Source: an uncultured Roseibium sp. (GTDB lineage: Bacteria > Pseudomonadota > Alphaproteobacteria > Rhizobiales > Stappiaceae). Taken from it: DNA of 64,000 bases. Positions 56,392 through 64,000 of this stretch are shown in pieces. Within the stretch, counting starts at the first letter, position 1. Each line of letters starts with the position of its first letter. The position numbers were made by a program, and so were the translations under genes. A model generated the notes under the pieces. The model searched no databases and was not told where the DNA came from. It saw nothing but the letters and a program-made list of their open reading frames with translations. The DNA lies in the NCBI RefSeq assembly GCF_947496995.1, contig NZ_CANMFD010000001.1, positions 430,692 to 494,691 on the forward strand, written 5' to 3'.

Positions 56392-59300
56392 GCGGAATTG
56401 AAATCCCGAAGCTGACAAAAGAGCGGCAGGATCTTGCCTCCCGCCCGCGCGCGTCTGCCTGGGTGAGCGCCAACGCCGGATCGGGCAAGACCTTTGTCCT
56501 GTCTCGCCGCGTGGTGCGCCTGCTGCTCGATGGGACGGATCCGGCACGGATCCTGGCTCTGACCTTCACCAAGGCGGCCGCCGCCGAAATGGCCACCCGC
56601 GTTTTCCGCATTCTCGGCACCTGGGTGACGATGGAAGACGCGGCGCTGGCGGCGGAGCTTGAAGAGATCGAGGGCCGCAGGCCGAATGCCGGACGCCTCG
56701 CCCTGGCGCGGCGGCTGTTCGCCAGGGCGCTGGAAACGCCGGGCGGACTGAAGATCCAGACCATCCACGGGTTCTGCGAAGCCCTGCTGCATCAGTTCCC
56801 TCTCGAGGCCAATGTCGCCGGGCATTTTTCCGTCTTGGACGACAGGGTCGCCGCCGAGTTCATGGCCGCGGCCCGCGCCAGCGTGCTGCACAAGGCAGAG
56901 ACGGAACCGGACAGTGCTTTCGGCCATGCGCTTGCGACGGTCATCGACCTGATGAGCGACGGTGGCGCCCAGAAGGCGCTGGACGAACTCATCCAGAACC
57001 GCGACGCCTTCCGCCGCTGGACGGTCGATGCGGGAGACCTGCAGACCGCGCTGTCAGAACTGGCCGGCCTGCTTGAAATCGACCCCTCCATCCGGCTGGA
57101 GACGTTCGACCGGCGGTTCAAGGGCGAATGTCCTTTCGACCGGTCTGTCTGCCTCAGCTATGGAGAGGCTCTGAAGAGTGGCGGCAAAACGGATCAGGGC
57201 CGGGCAGACGCGCTTGTCACCGCCGAACGGCTGCACGATCCGGTAGCGTTCCGCGAAGCCTGGCTGCAGATCTTCCTGACGGCAAAGCTGGAGCCGCGCC
57301 AGTCGCTCGCCACCAAGAAGGTGGCCGCGGCCTACCCCGATATGGTCGAGGCGCTTGTCAATGAGCAGGCCCGCTTGCTTGCGCTTCTGGATGAGCGGCG
57401 CAACGTCGTGACCTATGAAGGCACCGTTGCCCTGCTGCGGCTGGCCGATGCCGTCATCCGCCATTACGAGAGCGCCAAGACGGCCAGGGGCTATCTCGAT
57501 TTCGAGGATCTCGTGGTCAAGACGGCAACTCTCCTGAGGAAGTCCGACGCGGCGCTCTGGGTGCAGTACAAGCTCGACCAGGGCCTTGATCACATTCTCG
57601 TCGACGAGGCCCAGGACACCAGCCCGCGCCAGTGGGAAGTGGTTCAGTCCCTTGCCGCGGAATTTTTCGCCGGTGCCGGGGCGCATGAAAGAACGCGAAC
57701 GCTGTTTGCCGTCGGTGACGAGAAACAGTCGATCTATTCCTTCCAGGGCGCGGTGCCGGCCTATTTCGATGCCATGCGCCGGGAGTTTTCGCAGCAGGCG
57801 GTGTCCGCCGGGCAGGAGTTCCATTCCGTCAATCTGCAGCTCTCCTTCCGCTCCACGCCGGATGTGCTCGGTGCCGTCGACACGGTATTCCGGGACGAAA
57901 GCGCTCATAAGGGCCTTTCCAAGGAGATTACGCCACCGGTTCACGAGGCGATCCGCCGGGACCCCGGCATAGTCGACCTCTGGCCGCTGGAGACGGAGGC
58001 CGAGGTCGTGGAGCCGGAAGACTGGCGTCAGCCGGTCGATCATGTCGGCTCGGGAAGTCCGATGCTGAAGGTCGCAAGGCGCATTGCCTCCGAAATCGCC
58101 GGCTGGATGCGCGACGGGACGGCGGAACCCGGTGAGGTGATGATCCTGGTGCGCAAACGCGGACCGTTCGTCGATGCGCTCAACCGGGAACTCAAGCAGC
58201 TCGATATTCCGGCGGCGGGCAGTGACCGGCTGGTGCTGACCGAACATATCGCGGTTCAGGATCTGGCGGCTCTCGGAAGGTTCCTGCTCCTGCCGGAGGA
58301 CGACCTCTCGCTGGCCAGTGTTCTCAAGAGCCCGCTGTTCGACCTGACGGACGACGATCTGCTTGAGATTGCCCGAGAGACACCCGAAAAGATCCGCCCC
58401 GGAACGCTCTGGCAGATGCTGGTCAAACGCTCGGAAGGATCCGGGAAATGGCAGGCGGTGCGGGAAAAACTGGAAGAGTGGCGCGCACGCGCCGACTTCG
58501 TCCCGCCTTATGAATTCTATGCCCGGCTGATCGGCGCCGATGGCGGCCGCAGGGCGTTTCGCGCAAGGCTGGGCGTCGAGGTCGATGACGTGCTCGACGA
58601 ATTCCTGGCGCTGACGATCGCCTATGAGCAGAGCGGCACGCCGGGCCTTGAGGGTTTTCTTGCCTGGATGGCCGCCGCGCCGACGGAAATCAAGCGTGAG
58701 CTGACCAGCACCAAGGGCATGGTGCGGATCATGACCGTTCACGGCTCCAAGGGCCTGGAGGCGAAGATCGTCATCCTGGTCGATCCCGGAGCGCCTCCCG
58801 TCAGTGCGATCCACGACCCGTCCTTTCTGCCCCGCCTGCGGCTGGAAAACGATCTCCTGCCTCCGGCGCTGGTCTGGCTGCCGCCCAGGATCGACCGCAC
58901 GCCCTGGCACGACGAGGCCGTTCAGGGGCTTCGCCAGACCCAGGAAGAGGAATACCGCCGCCTTTTGTATGTCGCGCTGACCCGGGCCGAGGACCGGCTG
59001 ATCGTCTGCGGCTGGGAGCCGAAACGCGGTGCGCATGAAAGCTGCTGGTATTCGATGGTCGAACGGGCGCTGAAGCCCGAAGCCCGGGAGTTGAAGGACA
59101 GCACCGGCAATGTCATTGGCTGGCGCTGGCAGCAAGGCTCCAGTGAACCGCAGGACGCCGCGCCCGCCGAAAACCGGCCGGACGGCACCGCCGCACAGGT
59201 CGCGGAACCGCCGCTGCCGTCCTGGCTGTCCGACCCTGTCCGCCCGCTGCCGAAGAAAAAACGCCTGCAGCCTTCGCGCGCCTTCGAGGCCATGGAGGAA

Positions 59301-59900
59301 AAGGAGGGGCTGGAACCGGTGCCGGCTCTCTCCCGTCTTCAGGCCCGTCGGGACCCGGCGTCCTGGCCGCTGGAGCGCGGCCGCCTCGTTCACCGCCTGC
59401 TGGAGCTGCTCCCGGAGATTGCCGAGGCGGACCGCCTTGCCGCTGCCGGTGCCTATCTGCAGCAGGCGCTGAAGCCCGAGTTTGAACGTTATCGGGAGCG
59501 CCTGCTGGCCGAGGTCGGGGCCATACTCGATGAGGAGGCGTTCAGGCCGCTCTTTGCCGCCCCGGCGCGGGCGGAAGTACCGCTCGTCGGGACGATTCGT
59601 GCAAACGATGGAACGGAGATAGAGATTTCCGGCCAGATCGACCGGCTGCTCGTCGAGGCGGACCGGGTCTCGATTGTGGATTACAAGACCAACTTTCACC
59701 CGCCGGAAACCGTTGCGGCGGTTCCGCTGGAATACCGCGCACAGCTTTGTGTTTACCGGCAGATGCTGAAGCAGATTTACCCTGACCGCAGGGTTTGCGC
59801 CTATCTGCTGTGGACCGCCGGACCCGTGCTGATGGAAATTCCCGAAGAGATCCTCGAAGAAACCTTCGCAGCGCTGCGTCCGGATGGCACAGCAGCTTGA
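56388..59900 (+). CDS. addA: Double-strand break repair helicase AddA
   Basis: A 1170-residue UvrD/RecB-family helicase-nuclease partner of AddB. Walker A is ANAGSGKTFVLSRRVVRLLLDG, near the N-terminus. The Walker B/II motif is ILVDEAQDTSPRQWEVV, and SIYSFQGAVPAYF and MTVHGSKGLEAKIVILVD follow. The C-terminal nuclease has ISGQIDRLLVEADRVSIVDYKTN. The ATG at 56388 overlaps the addB stop. An in-frame start 30 nt earlier is less likely. Order addB-addA-trxA is usual in Rhizobiales. Confidence 0.95.
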   Translation: MSGIEIPKLTKERQDLASRPRASAWVSANAGSGKTFVLSRRVVRLLLDGTDPARILALTFTKAAAAEMATRVFRILGTWVTMEDAALAAELEEIEGRRPNAGRLALARRLFARALETPGGLKIQTIHGFCEALLHQFPLEANVAGHFSVLDDRVAAEFMAAARASVLHKAETEPDSAFGHALATVIDLMSDGGAQKALDELIQNRDAFRRWTVDAGDLQTALSELAGLLEIDPSIRLETFDRRFKGECPFDRSVCLSYGEALKSGGKTDQGRADALVTAERLHDPVAFREAWLQIFLTAKLEPRQSLATKKVAAAYPDMVEALVNEQARLLALLDERRNVVTYEGTVALLRLADAVIRHYESAKTARGYLDFEDLVVKTATLLRKSDAALWVQYKLDQGLDHILVDEAQDTSPRQWEVVQSLAAEFFAGAGAHERTRTLFAVGDEKQSIYSFQGAVPAYFDAMRREFSQQAVSAGQEFHSVNLQLSFRSTPDVLGAVDTVFRDESAHKGLSKEITPPVHEAIRRDPGIVDLWPLETEAEVVEPEDWRQPVDHVGSGSPMLKVARRIASEIAGWMRDGTAEPGEVMILVRKRGPFVDALNRELKQLDIPAAGSDRLVLTEHIAVQDLAALGRFLLLPEDDLSLASVLKSPLFDLTDDDLLEIARETPEKIRPGTLWQMLVKRSEGSGKWQAVREKLEEWRARADFVPPYEFYARLIGADGGRRAFRARLGVEVDDVLDEFLALTIAYEQSGTPGLEGFLAWMAAAPTEIKRELTSTKGMVRIMTVHGSKGLEAKIVILVDPGAPPVSAIHDPSFLPRLRLENDLLPPALVWLPPRIDRTPWHDEAVQGLRQTQEEEYRRLLYVALTRAEDRLIVCGWEPKRGAHESCWYSMVERALKPEARELKDSTGNVIGWRWQQGSSEPQDAAPAENRPDGTAAQVAEPPLPSWLSDPVRPLPKKKRLQPSRAFEAMEEKEGLEPVPALSRLQARRDPASWPLERGRLVHRLLELLPEIAEADRLAAAGAYLQQALKPEFERYRERLLAEVGAILDEEAFRPLFAAPARAEVPLVGTIRANDGTEIEISGQIDRLLVEADRVSIVDYKTNFHPPETVAAVPLEYRAQLCVYRQMLKQIYPDRRVCAYLLWTAGPVLMEIPEEILEETFAALRPDGTAA

Positions 59901-59985
59901 CGGCGGGGCAATCGCTACCTACGTTCTGGCCAACAGATGCGCTTACATCGGGTAGGCGTGACGCATACAATCACGAGATCTTGTT

Positions 59986-60306
59986 ATGGCAACAACGCAA
60001 GTCACCGATGCTTCCTTTGAAACGGAAGTTCTCAAATCCGACGGCCCGGTCGTGGTCGACTTCTGGGCGGAATGGTGCGGACCGTGTAAGATGATTGCAC
60101 CGGCCCTGGAAGAAATTTCTGAAGAAATGGGCGAGCAGGTGAAGATCACCAAGCTCAACATCGACGAGAATCAGGACATGGCCATGAAATACGGCGTCCG
60201 TTCGATTCCGATGCTGATCCTGTTCAAGGATGGCGAGCCGATGGCGACGCAGGTTGGTGCTGCGCCGAAGGGCAAGCTCTCCGACTGGATCAAGAGCGCC
60301 CTCTAG
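59986..60306 (+). CDS. trxA: Thioredoxin
   Basis: A 106-residue canonical thioredoxin with the active-site pair in [13 protein letters not shown] and the cis-proline loop [13 protein letters not shown]. It reduces protein disulfides such as ribonucleotide reductase. It follows addA by 85 bp and is followed by a hairpin. Confidence 0.97.
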   Translation: MATTQVTDASFETEVLKSDGPVVVDFWAEWCGPCKMIAPALEEISEEMGEQVKITKLNIDENQDMAMKYGVRSIPMLILFKDGEPMATQVGAAPKGKLSDWIKSAL

Positions 60307-60352
60307 GCATTTTTCTCCGCGGCTTCCCGGCTGCCGAACATATGAGTGCATC

Positions 60353-60388
60353 CGGCGGATAAGCGACAGCCTATCCGCCGATCCTCTT
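60353..60388 (+). terminator. Probable terminator after trxA
   Basis: A perfect 9-bp stem CGGCGGATA (60353-60361) / TATCCGCCG (60372-60380). It is followed only by a weak pyrimidine run, ATCCTCTTTG, so termination may be partial. Confidence 0.5.
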
Positions 60389-60450
60389 TGAAAAACCGGC
60401 AACCGGCTTTATAAGCATCCGCAAACAGTCTGAGCCAAAACGGAACATTC

Positions 60451-61083
60451 ATGAGCGACGAAAACAAAACCCCGGAAGAACAGCCGGTCGAGGCAAACCC
60501 GGAAGCCGACGCACCGGCTGCACAGCCCGAAACCGCCGAAGAAACCGGAGTGGATCCGATCGAAGTTCTGAAAGCAGAGAACGCAGACCTGAAGGATCGT
60601 GCATTGCGGACGATGGCGGATATGGAAAATCTCCGCCGGCGTACCGAAAAGGAAATCAAGGACGCACGCCAGTATTCCGTCTCCGGCTTCGCGCGCGACA
60701 TGCTGAACGTTTCCGACAATCTGCGCCGCGCTCTGGAAGCCCTTCCGGAAGACGACCGCAAGAACGCCGATGCCGGTGTCGCCGCCCTGATCGAGGGCGT
60801 CGAGATGATCGAACGCGATCTGCTCAATCAGCTTGAAAAGAACGGCGTGAAGAAGCTTGAGCCCGAAGGCCAGAAATTCGACCCGAATTTCCATCAGGCC
60901 ATGTTCGAGGTTCCCAACACCGAAGTGCCGAACAACACGGTGGTGCAGGTCGTCCAGGCCGGCTACGTGATCGGCGACAGGGTCCTGCGCCCGGCCATGG
61001 TCGGCGTTTCCAAGGGTGGACCGAAGGAAGCTGCACCGACCTCCGACGCGGAAGCTGGACAGACGGTCGACAAGAGCGCCTGA
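60451..61083 (+). CDS. grpE: Nucleotide exchange factor GrpE
   Basis: A 210-residue cochaperone releasing ADP from DnaK. The acidic unstructured N-terminus (about 45 residues) is followed by a long coiled coil ([38 protein letters not shown]) and the C-terminal beta domain with the signature [47 protein letters not shown]. It is not beside hrcA or dnaK here. A terminator follows. Confidence 0.96.
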   Translation: MSDENKTPEEQPVEANPEADAPAAQPETAEETGVDPIEVLKAENADLKDRALRTMADMENLRRRTEKEIKDARQYSVSGFARDMLNVSDNLRRALEALPEDDRKNADAGVAALIEGVEMIERDLLNQLEKNGVKKLEPEGQKFDPNFHQAMFEVPNTEVPNNTVVQVVQAGYVIGDRVLRPAMVGVSKGGPKEAAPTSDAEAGQTVDKSA

Positions 61084-61116
61084 ACCCGCGCCGGGAGTTG
61101 ACTATCGAATAAAAAG

Positions 61117-61146
61117 CCGCTCCTGCCGCAAGGTGGGAGCGGTTTT
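61117..61146 (+). terminator. Terminator of grpE
   Basis: A stem CCGCTCC (61117-61123) / GGAGCGG (61136-61142) followed by TTTT, 33 bp after the grpE stop. Confidence 0.8.
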
Positions 61147-61319
61147 GTGTTTACCGGGTTTGCCGGTAAGAAACAGAACTTCGGATAATCCCTTCCTTTC
61201 CCGCGATCTCCCGAATACGGAACGTGGCGAGACGTCAGGTGTGGGGCAGGCCGCGCTCGGTACAGAAATATTGGGCGGTTGCGGCCAACAGGGCGCGGTC
61301 CGGGAAACGAGGCGACAAG

Positions 61320-61931
61320 ATGCTGCTACAAGTGCTGGATTATGTCGGGGTCGCTGTCTTTGCCATCACCGGCGGCATCGTCGCATCGCGCAAGCAGCTC
61401 GACTTCATCGCCCTGCTGTTCTTCGCGACCCTGACCGGCATCGGTGGCGGCACCCTGCGCGACCTGCTACTCGGCGTGCCGGTGTTCTGGGTAGAGAACG
61501 AGGTGTACCTGCTGGTCTGTCTGGTCGTCAGCATCTTTCTGTGGTTTTTCGCCCACTGGGTCGAACGCCTGCACAAGCCCCTGCGCTGGGCCGATGCCAT
61601 CGGCGTCTCCGCCTATTGCGTGATGGGGGCCGCAAAGGCGATGACAGTGGGCGATACGGTGCTGGTCGCGGTCCTCATGGGCGTCGCGACAGCCACCTTC
61701 GGTGGAATTCTGCGCGACACGATTGCCGGTGAACCTTCCACGATCGTCAAGCCTGAGATCTACGTGAGCGCCGCATTCGCCGGAGCAGGCGGCTTTGTTG
61801 TGCTGTTGCATCTGGGGCTGCCGCCAGCCGTATCGGCCGCCGTGGCGGCCTCTCTGGCCCTTGTGCTGCGCGGCGGCGCGATCGAATTCGGCTGGACCTT
61901 GCCGGGCTACCGCGACAAATCCAACTCCTGA
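61320..61931 (+). CDS. Trimeric intracellular cation channel (TRIC/UPF0126) family protein
   Basis: A 203-residue membrane protein made of two repeated three-helix units plus one helix, as in TRIC channels. Each unit has the glycine-rich kink with an arginine: FFATLTGIGGGTLRDLLLG in the first and MGVATATFGGILRDTIAGE in the second. The start at 61320 gives LLQVLDYVGVAVFAITGG. GAGG lies about 9 nt upstream. It probably conducts potassium or another monovalent cation; physiological role unknown. Confidence 0.9.
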   Translation: MLLQVLDYVGVAVFAITGGIVASRKQLDFIALLFFATLTGIGGGTLRDLLLGVPVFWVENEVYLLVCLVVSIFLWFFAHWVERLHKPLRWADAIGVSAYCVMGAAKAMTVGDTVLVAVLMGVATATFGGILRDTIAGEPSTIVKPEIYVSAAFAGAGGFVVLLHLGLPPAVSAAVAASLALVLRGGAIEFGWTLPGYRDKSNS

Positions 61932-62109
61932 CCTGCTTTGGAGCGTATCGCATTCAAATGCGTTCGGGCGAAATTCCGAATTCAATTTAACGCGGCATGC
62001 ACTAGCCACCCGCGTCTCGCCGGCTGAATGCCATCGATTTTTCGTGCCGTCCTTGTTAGGTTAATCCCGCGTCCCAGGCCCATGAATGGTGACGGGGAGG
62101 AGACATGAC

Positions 62110-62493
62110 ATGGCAGAACACGGAACATTTTACTGGAATGAGCTGATGACCCGCGACACGCGGAAAGCCAGGGAGTTCTATGGCAACACCCTGGGATGGG
62201 CATTCTCTGAAATGCCGATGGAGGAGGATTTCTATATTCTCGCCAACCTGGGCGAAAGGCCGGTCGCCGGCATCTTCCCGATGAGCGGGCCGCAGTTCGA
62301 AGGCGTACCGGAACACTGGATGTCCTATATCGCCGTAGACAATATCGATGAACGCCTGGAACTGGCAGCCGCCCATGGCGGCGAGGTCATCCGGCCGCCT
62401 TTCGATGTGCCCGGCATCGGCCGGATCGCCATCCTCAAGGATTCCGGCGGCGCCGTTCAGGGATGGATGACTCCGGTCGACGTGGCGCAATAG
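62110..62493 (+). CDS. VOC (glyoxalase-fold) family protein
   Basis: A 127-residue single-module vicinal-oxygen-chelate protein. It begins GTFYWNELMTRDTRKAREFYGNTLGW, a typical first beta-alpha unit, and continues with AVDNIDERLELAAAHGGEVIRPPFDVPGIGRIAILKDSGGAVQGW. The start at 62110 is two codons after another ATG and follows GGGGAGGAG. The dimer would bind a metal or a small electrophile. Function beyond the fold is unknown. Confidence 0.88.
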   Translation: MAEHGTFYWNELMTRDTRKAREFYGNTLGWAFSEMPMEEDFYILANLGERPVAGIFPMSGPQFEGVPEHWMSYIAVDNIDERLELAAAHGGEVIRPPFDVPGIGRIAILKDSGGAVQGWMTPVDVAQ

Positions 62494-62557
62494 TCCAATC
62501 CGCTTTCAGATCTTTCCTTGTGAAGGCGGAATGGATTGCCGGTCTTCAAGTGCAGAA

Positions 62558-62585
62558 CATCCCGCGTTCACGCGAACGCAGGATG
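62558..62585 (-). terminator. Hairpin terminator of the 30-residue peptide gene
   Basis: A 12-bp stem (CATCCTGCGTTC with GAACGCGGGATG on the minus strand, one G-U pair) and a 4-nt loop. It begins 2 nt after the stop at 62588. The T-run is poor, so it may protect the 3' end as much as terminate. Confidence 0.6.
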
Positions 62586-62587
62586 TA

Positions 62588-62680
62588 TCAGTAGATAAGG
62601 CCCGAACAGGCTGAAACATAGTAGATCAGTCCGAGCGCAATCGCCGGAAGGCTTGCCGAGTAGGCAAGTGTGGTGAACAT
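62588..62680 (-). CDS. 30-residue single-helix membrane peptide
   Basis: A 30-codon frame starting at the ATG at 62680, with AAAGGAG exactly 6 nt upstream, one of the best ribosome sites in the window. The peptide is almost wholly hydrophobic (MFTTLAYSASL, then PAIALGLIYYVSA, ending CSGLIY) with no charged residue, so it should span the membrane once. A hairpin follows the stop immediately, giving a compact one-gene unit. No family is known to me. It may regulate a membrane enzyme, as many small hydrophobic peptides do; its target is unknown. Confidence 0.7.
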   Translation of the reverse strand: MFTTLAYSASLPAIALGLIYYVSACSGLIY

Positions 62681-63021
62681 CTCAAGCTCCTTTGCAATAC
62701 GACAGTCGGGGAAACGGAGCCGCGGAGGTCGATTGAACCCCCGGATGGCCTCTGGAAGACATTGTGAAATGTCCGCTTCCGTAAAACTCCCCCTGCCGCA
62801 ATGCAATATGGGAACCGCAGTGGCGGAGTTCCAGAGTCTGGAGCCGGTCTTCTCTTAAAATTGAACGTTCGACGGCGGACAAAGGTTCTGACGGCATGCG
62901 TGGGGCATCGGTCGATATATGCCGCGCCGGGCAAGCGCCGTTAAACGCTGCCGGCAGACGGTCTTTCGCCAGCCATGGTCTGGAAAATCTATCGGTAACG
63001 AGTTCCGAACGGACCGGCGGC
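62681..63021. other. Gap upstream of the 30-residue peptide
   Basis: 341 bp between the LapA-like gene stop and the peptide start, both on the minus strand. It should carry the peptide's promoter. I see no convincing -35/-10 pair, no coding frame with a ribosome site and no RNA gene. Confidence 0.4.
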
Positions 63022-63387
63022 TCAGGCCGCTGAACGATTATCCGGTCCAGTCAGGCCCTTCACGCCGGAAACCGGCTGTACGGAGGGCGCCATCTCGCGA
63101 AGCTGGTCGGCTTCCTTGTGCCACTTTTCGGCTTCGCGGCGTTTGACGCGCGCTTCCTTGCGCCAGCGACCCTGTTTGGCCCAGGCGCCCAGCCCGCCGA
63201 CGATCACGCCAATGCCAAGGCTGGCGAAAATCACCCAGAACAACGGAATGTCGGTCAGGGTCAGCCGGGGATCCGTGGGATCAAACGGGTTGAGCGACAG
63301 GGACACGGTGTGCCGGTTGGCAACCGAAAGAGGAACCAGAACAACCGCGATTGCGAACAATATCACGTTCTTGACGAAACGGGTCAC
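63022..63387 (-). CDS. LapA family membrane protein (DUF1049)
   Basis: A 121-residue inner-membrane protein with two helices, about residues 7-23 and 48-68, and a charged cytoplasmic tail predicted as coiled coil (RWRKEARVKRREAEKWHKEADQLREM). The SVANRHTVSLSLNPF and PLFWVIFASLGIGVIVGGL segments match the LapA (lipopolysaccharide assembly protein A) family. It starts at a GTG. It follows ihfB by 76 bp, an order common in alphaproteobacteria. Confidence 0.88.
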   Translation of the reverse strand: MTRFVKNVILFAIAVVLVPLSVANRHTVSLSLNPFDPTDPRLTLTDIPLFWVIFASLGIGVIVGGLGAWAKQGRWRKEARVKRREAEKWHKEADQLREMAPSVQPVSGVKGLTGPDNRSAA

Positions 63388-63463
63388 TGGGGTCTCCCGG
63401 GTGTTGTCATATCAAATTTCAAATTCGAACAGGGCATCGAAGCATCGCGCGCAATGTCTGCAA

Positions 63464-63763
63464 TCATTCGTCGCCGTGATCTACGCCACCGTTCAGCCGC
63501 AAGCGCATTTCCTTGCCGGTCTTGAAGAAGGGGACGAATTTCTCATCCACTTCCACCTTCTGACCGGTGCGGGGATTGCGACCGACACGTGCGGGCCGGT
63601 TCTTGACGCTGAATGCGCCGAACCCGCGCAACTCGACGCGGTCTCCCCGCATCAGGGCCTCGGTGACCTCATCCAAGATCGCGTTGACGATATTCTCAAC
63701 GTCCCGCTGATAGAGATGCGGATTCTGTTCGGCGATATGCTGAACAAGCTCAGATTTGATCAT
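63464..63763 (-). CDS. ihfB: Integration host factor subunit beta
   Basis: A 99-residue DNA-bending protein that pairs with IhfA. The N-terminal helices [33 protein letters not shown] and the DNA-binding arm [45 protein letters not shown], with the intercalating Pro, are canonical. GAGGGG precedes the start. It lies 15 bp downstream of sppA on the same strand. Confidence 0.97.
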   Translation of the reverse strand: MIKSELVQHIAEQNPHLYQRDVENIVNAILDEVTEALMRGDRVELRGFGAFSVKNRPARVGRNPRTGQKVEVDEKFVPFFKTGKEMRLRLNGGVDHGDE

Positions 63764-63778
63764 GAAGAGCCCCCTCGC

Positions 63779-64000
63779 TTAACGTTTATTGTCTGCCGCG
63801 TCGGAAGCCTGCCAAACGGATACCAGTCCGTCAAGCGTAAGCCCCCGTGGAATCAGCCCCTTAGCGTCATTAATGGGATTCAGCAGGGCTGAACCGATCC
63901 CTTTTCCGAATTCTCGCGACACACGGGAGGAGAATGGAAGCTCCTCCAGATTTTCCCGCGTCGTCCAGGTGACGACCGGAAGATCCTCCGCGACGCCCTT
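63779..64000 (-). CDS. sppA: Signal peptide peptidase SppA, C-terminal fragment
   Basis: The last 73 codons are visible; the 5' part is beyond the window. The frame reads VAEDLPVVTWTTRENLEEL ... FGKGIGSALLNPIND ... IPRGLTLDGLVSVWQAS and ends in a TAA. The closing LTLDGLVSVWQ is the usual end of short alphaproteobacterial SppA. It directly precedes ihfB, the conserved order. The catalytic Lys/Ser residues are not in this segment. Confidence 0.8.
   Translation of the reverse strand, partial: KGVAEDLPVVTWTTRENLEELPFSSRVSREFGKGIGSALLNPINDAKGLIPRGLTLDGLVSVWQASDAADNKR

Overview
This window reads as core chromosome of a marine-type alphaproteobacterium of the order Hyphomicrobiales (Rhizobiales), most like Stappiaceae (Roseibium/Labrenzia/Stappia). 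The organism call is an inference. It rests on the high-GC coding style, the TCA operon mdh-sucCD-sucAB-lpdA, the block pckA-chvI-chvG-hprK-EIIA(Man)-HPr followed by ahcY, a DivL-type kinase, AddAB recombination enzymes, a short HPr kinase, and the sppA-ihfB-lapA order. No rRNA, tRNA, CRISPR array, prophage or insertion sequence was seen.

Layout. Positions 1-4138 (minus): a truncated outer-membrane beta-barrel gene, recQ, a PlsC-like acyltransferase and a MAPEG membrane protein. 4445-5828 (plus): a lipoprotein with an AprI/Inh-like protease-inhibitor domain and a protein with a DUF7662-like N-terminus. A 272-bp imperfect palindrome follows at 5933-6204. 6439-19055 (plus): zapE, then mdh-sucC-sucD-sucA-sucB, a LysE exporter, a small exported protein, an SDR and lpdA. 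This stretch supplies succinyl-CoA synthetase and all three 2-oxoglutarate dehydrogenase components. 19259-22778: a polytopic membrane protein, a divergent MerR regulator/CDF transporter pair with a well-formed 19-bp-spacer promoter, and two small secreted proteins. 22925-31679: xerC divergent from priA, then the F1 ATP synthase operon atpHAGDC.

31774-40417 (minus): a GAF/PAS/GGDEF diguanylate cyclase, a 68-residue protein matching only the C-terminal domain of the cell-cycle regulator GcrA, a molybdenum-cofactor maturation group (molybdopterin-binding/nucleotidyltransferase fusion, split XdhC halves, LysE), and pckA. 41047-62493 (plus): chvI-chvG-hprK-EIIA-HPr (envelope-stress two-component system tied to a regulatory PTS), a cyclopropane-fatty-acid-synthase-like methyltransferase, ahcY behind a 22-bp palindromic operator, divL, a tsaE-amgK fusion with murU, addB-addA, trxA, grpE, a TRIC-type channel and a VOC protein. 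62588-64000 (minus): a 30-residue membrane peptide, a LapA-like protein, ihfB and the 3' end of sppA.

Nothing here looks like a wholly new multi-gene system. The most unusual signals are the free-standing GcrA sigma-interaction-like domain at 34751-34957, the 30-residue membrane peptide at 62588-62680, the perfect palindrome inside the ahcY promoter, the palindromic repeat at 5933-6204, and an AT-rich island between pckA and chvI.
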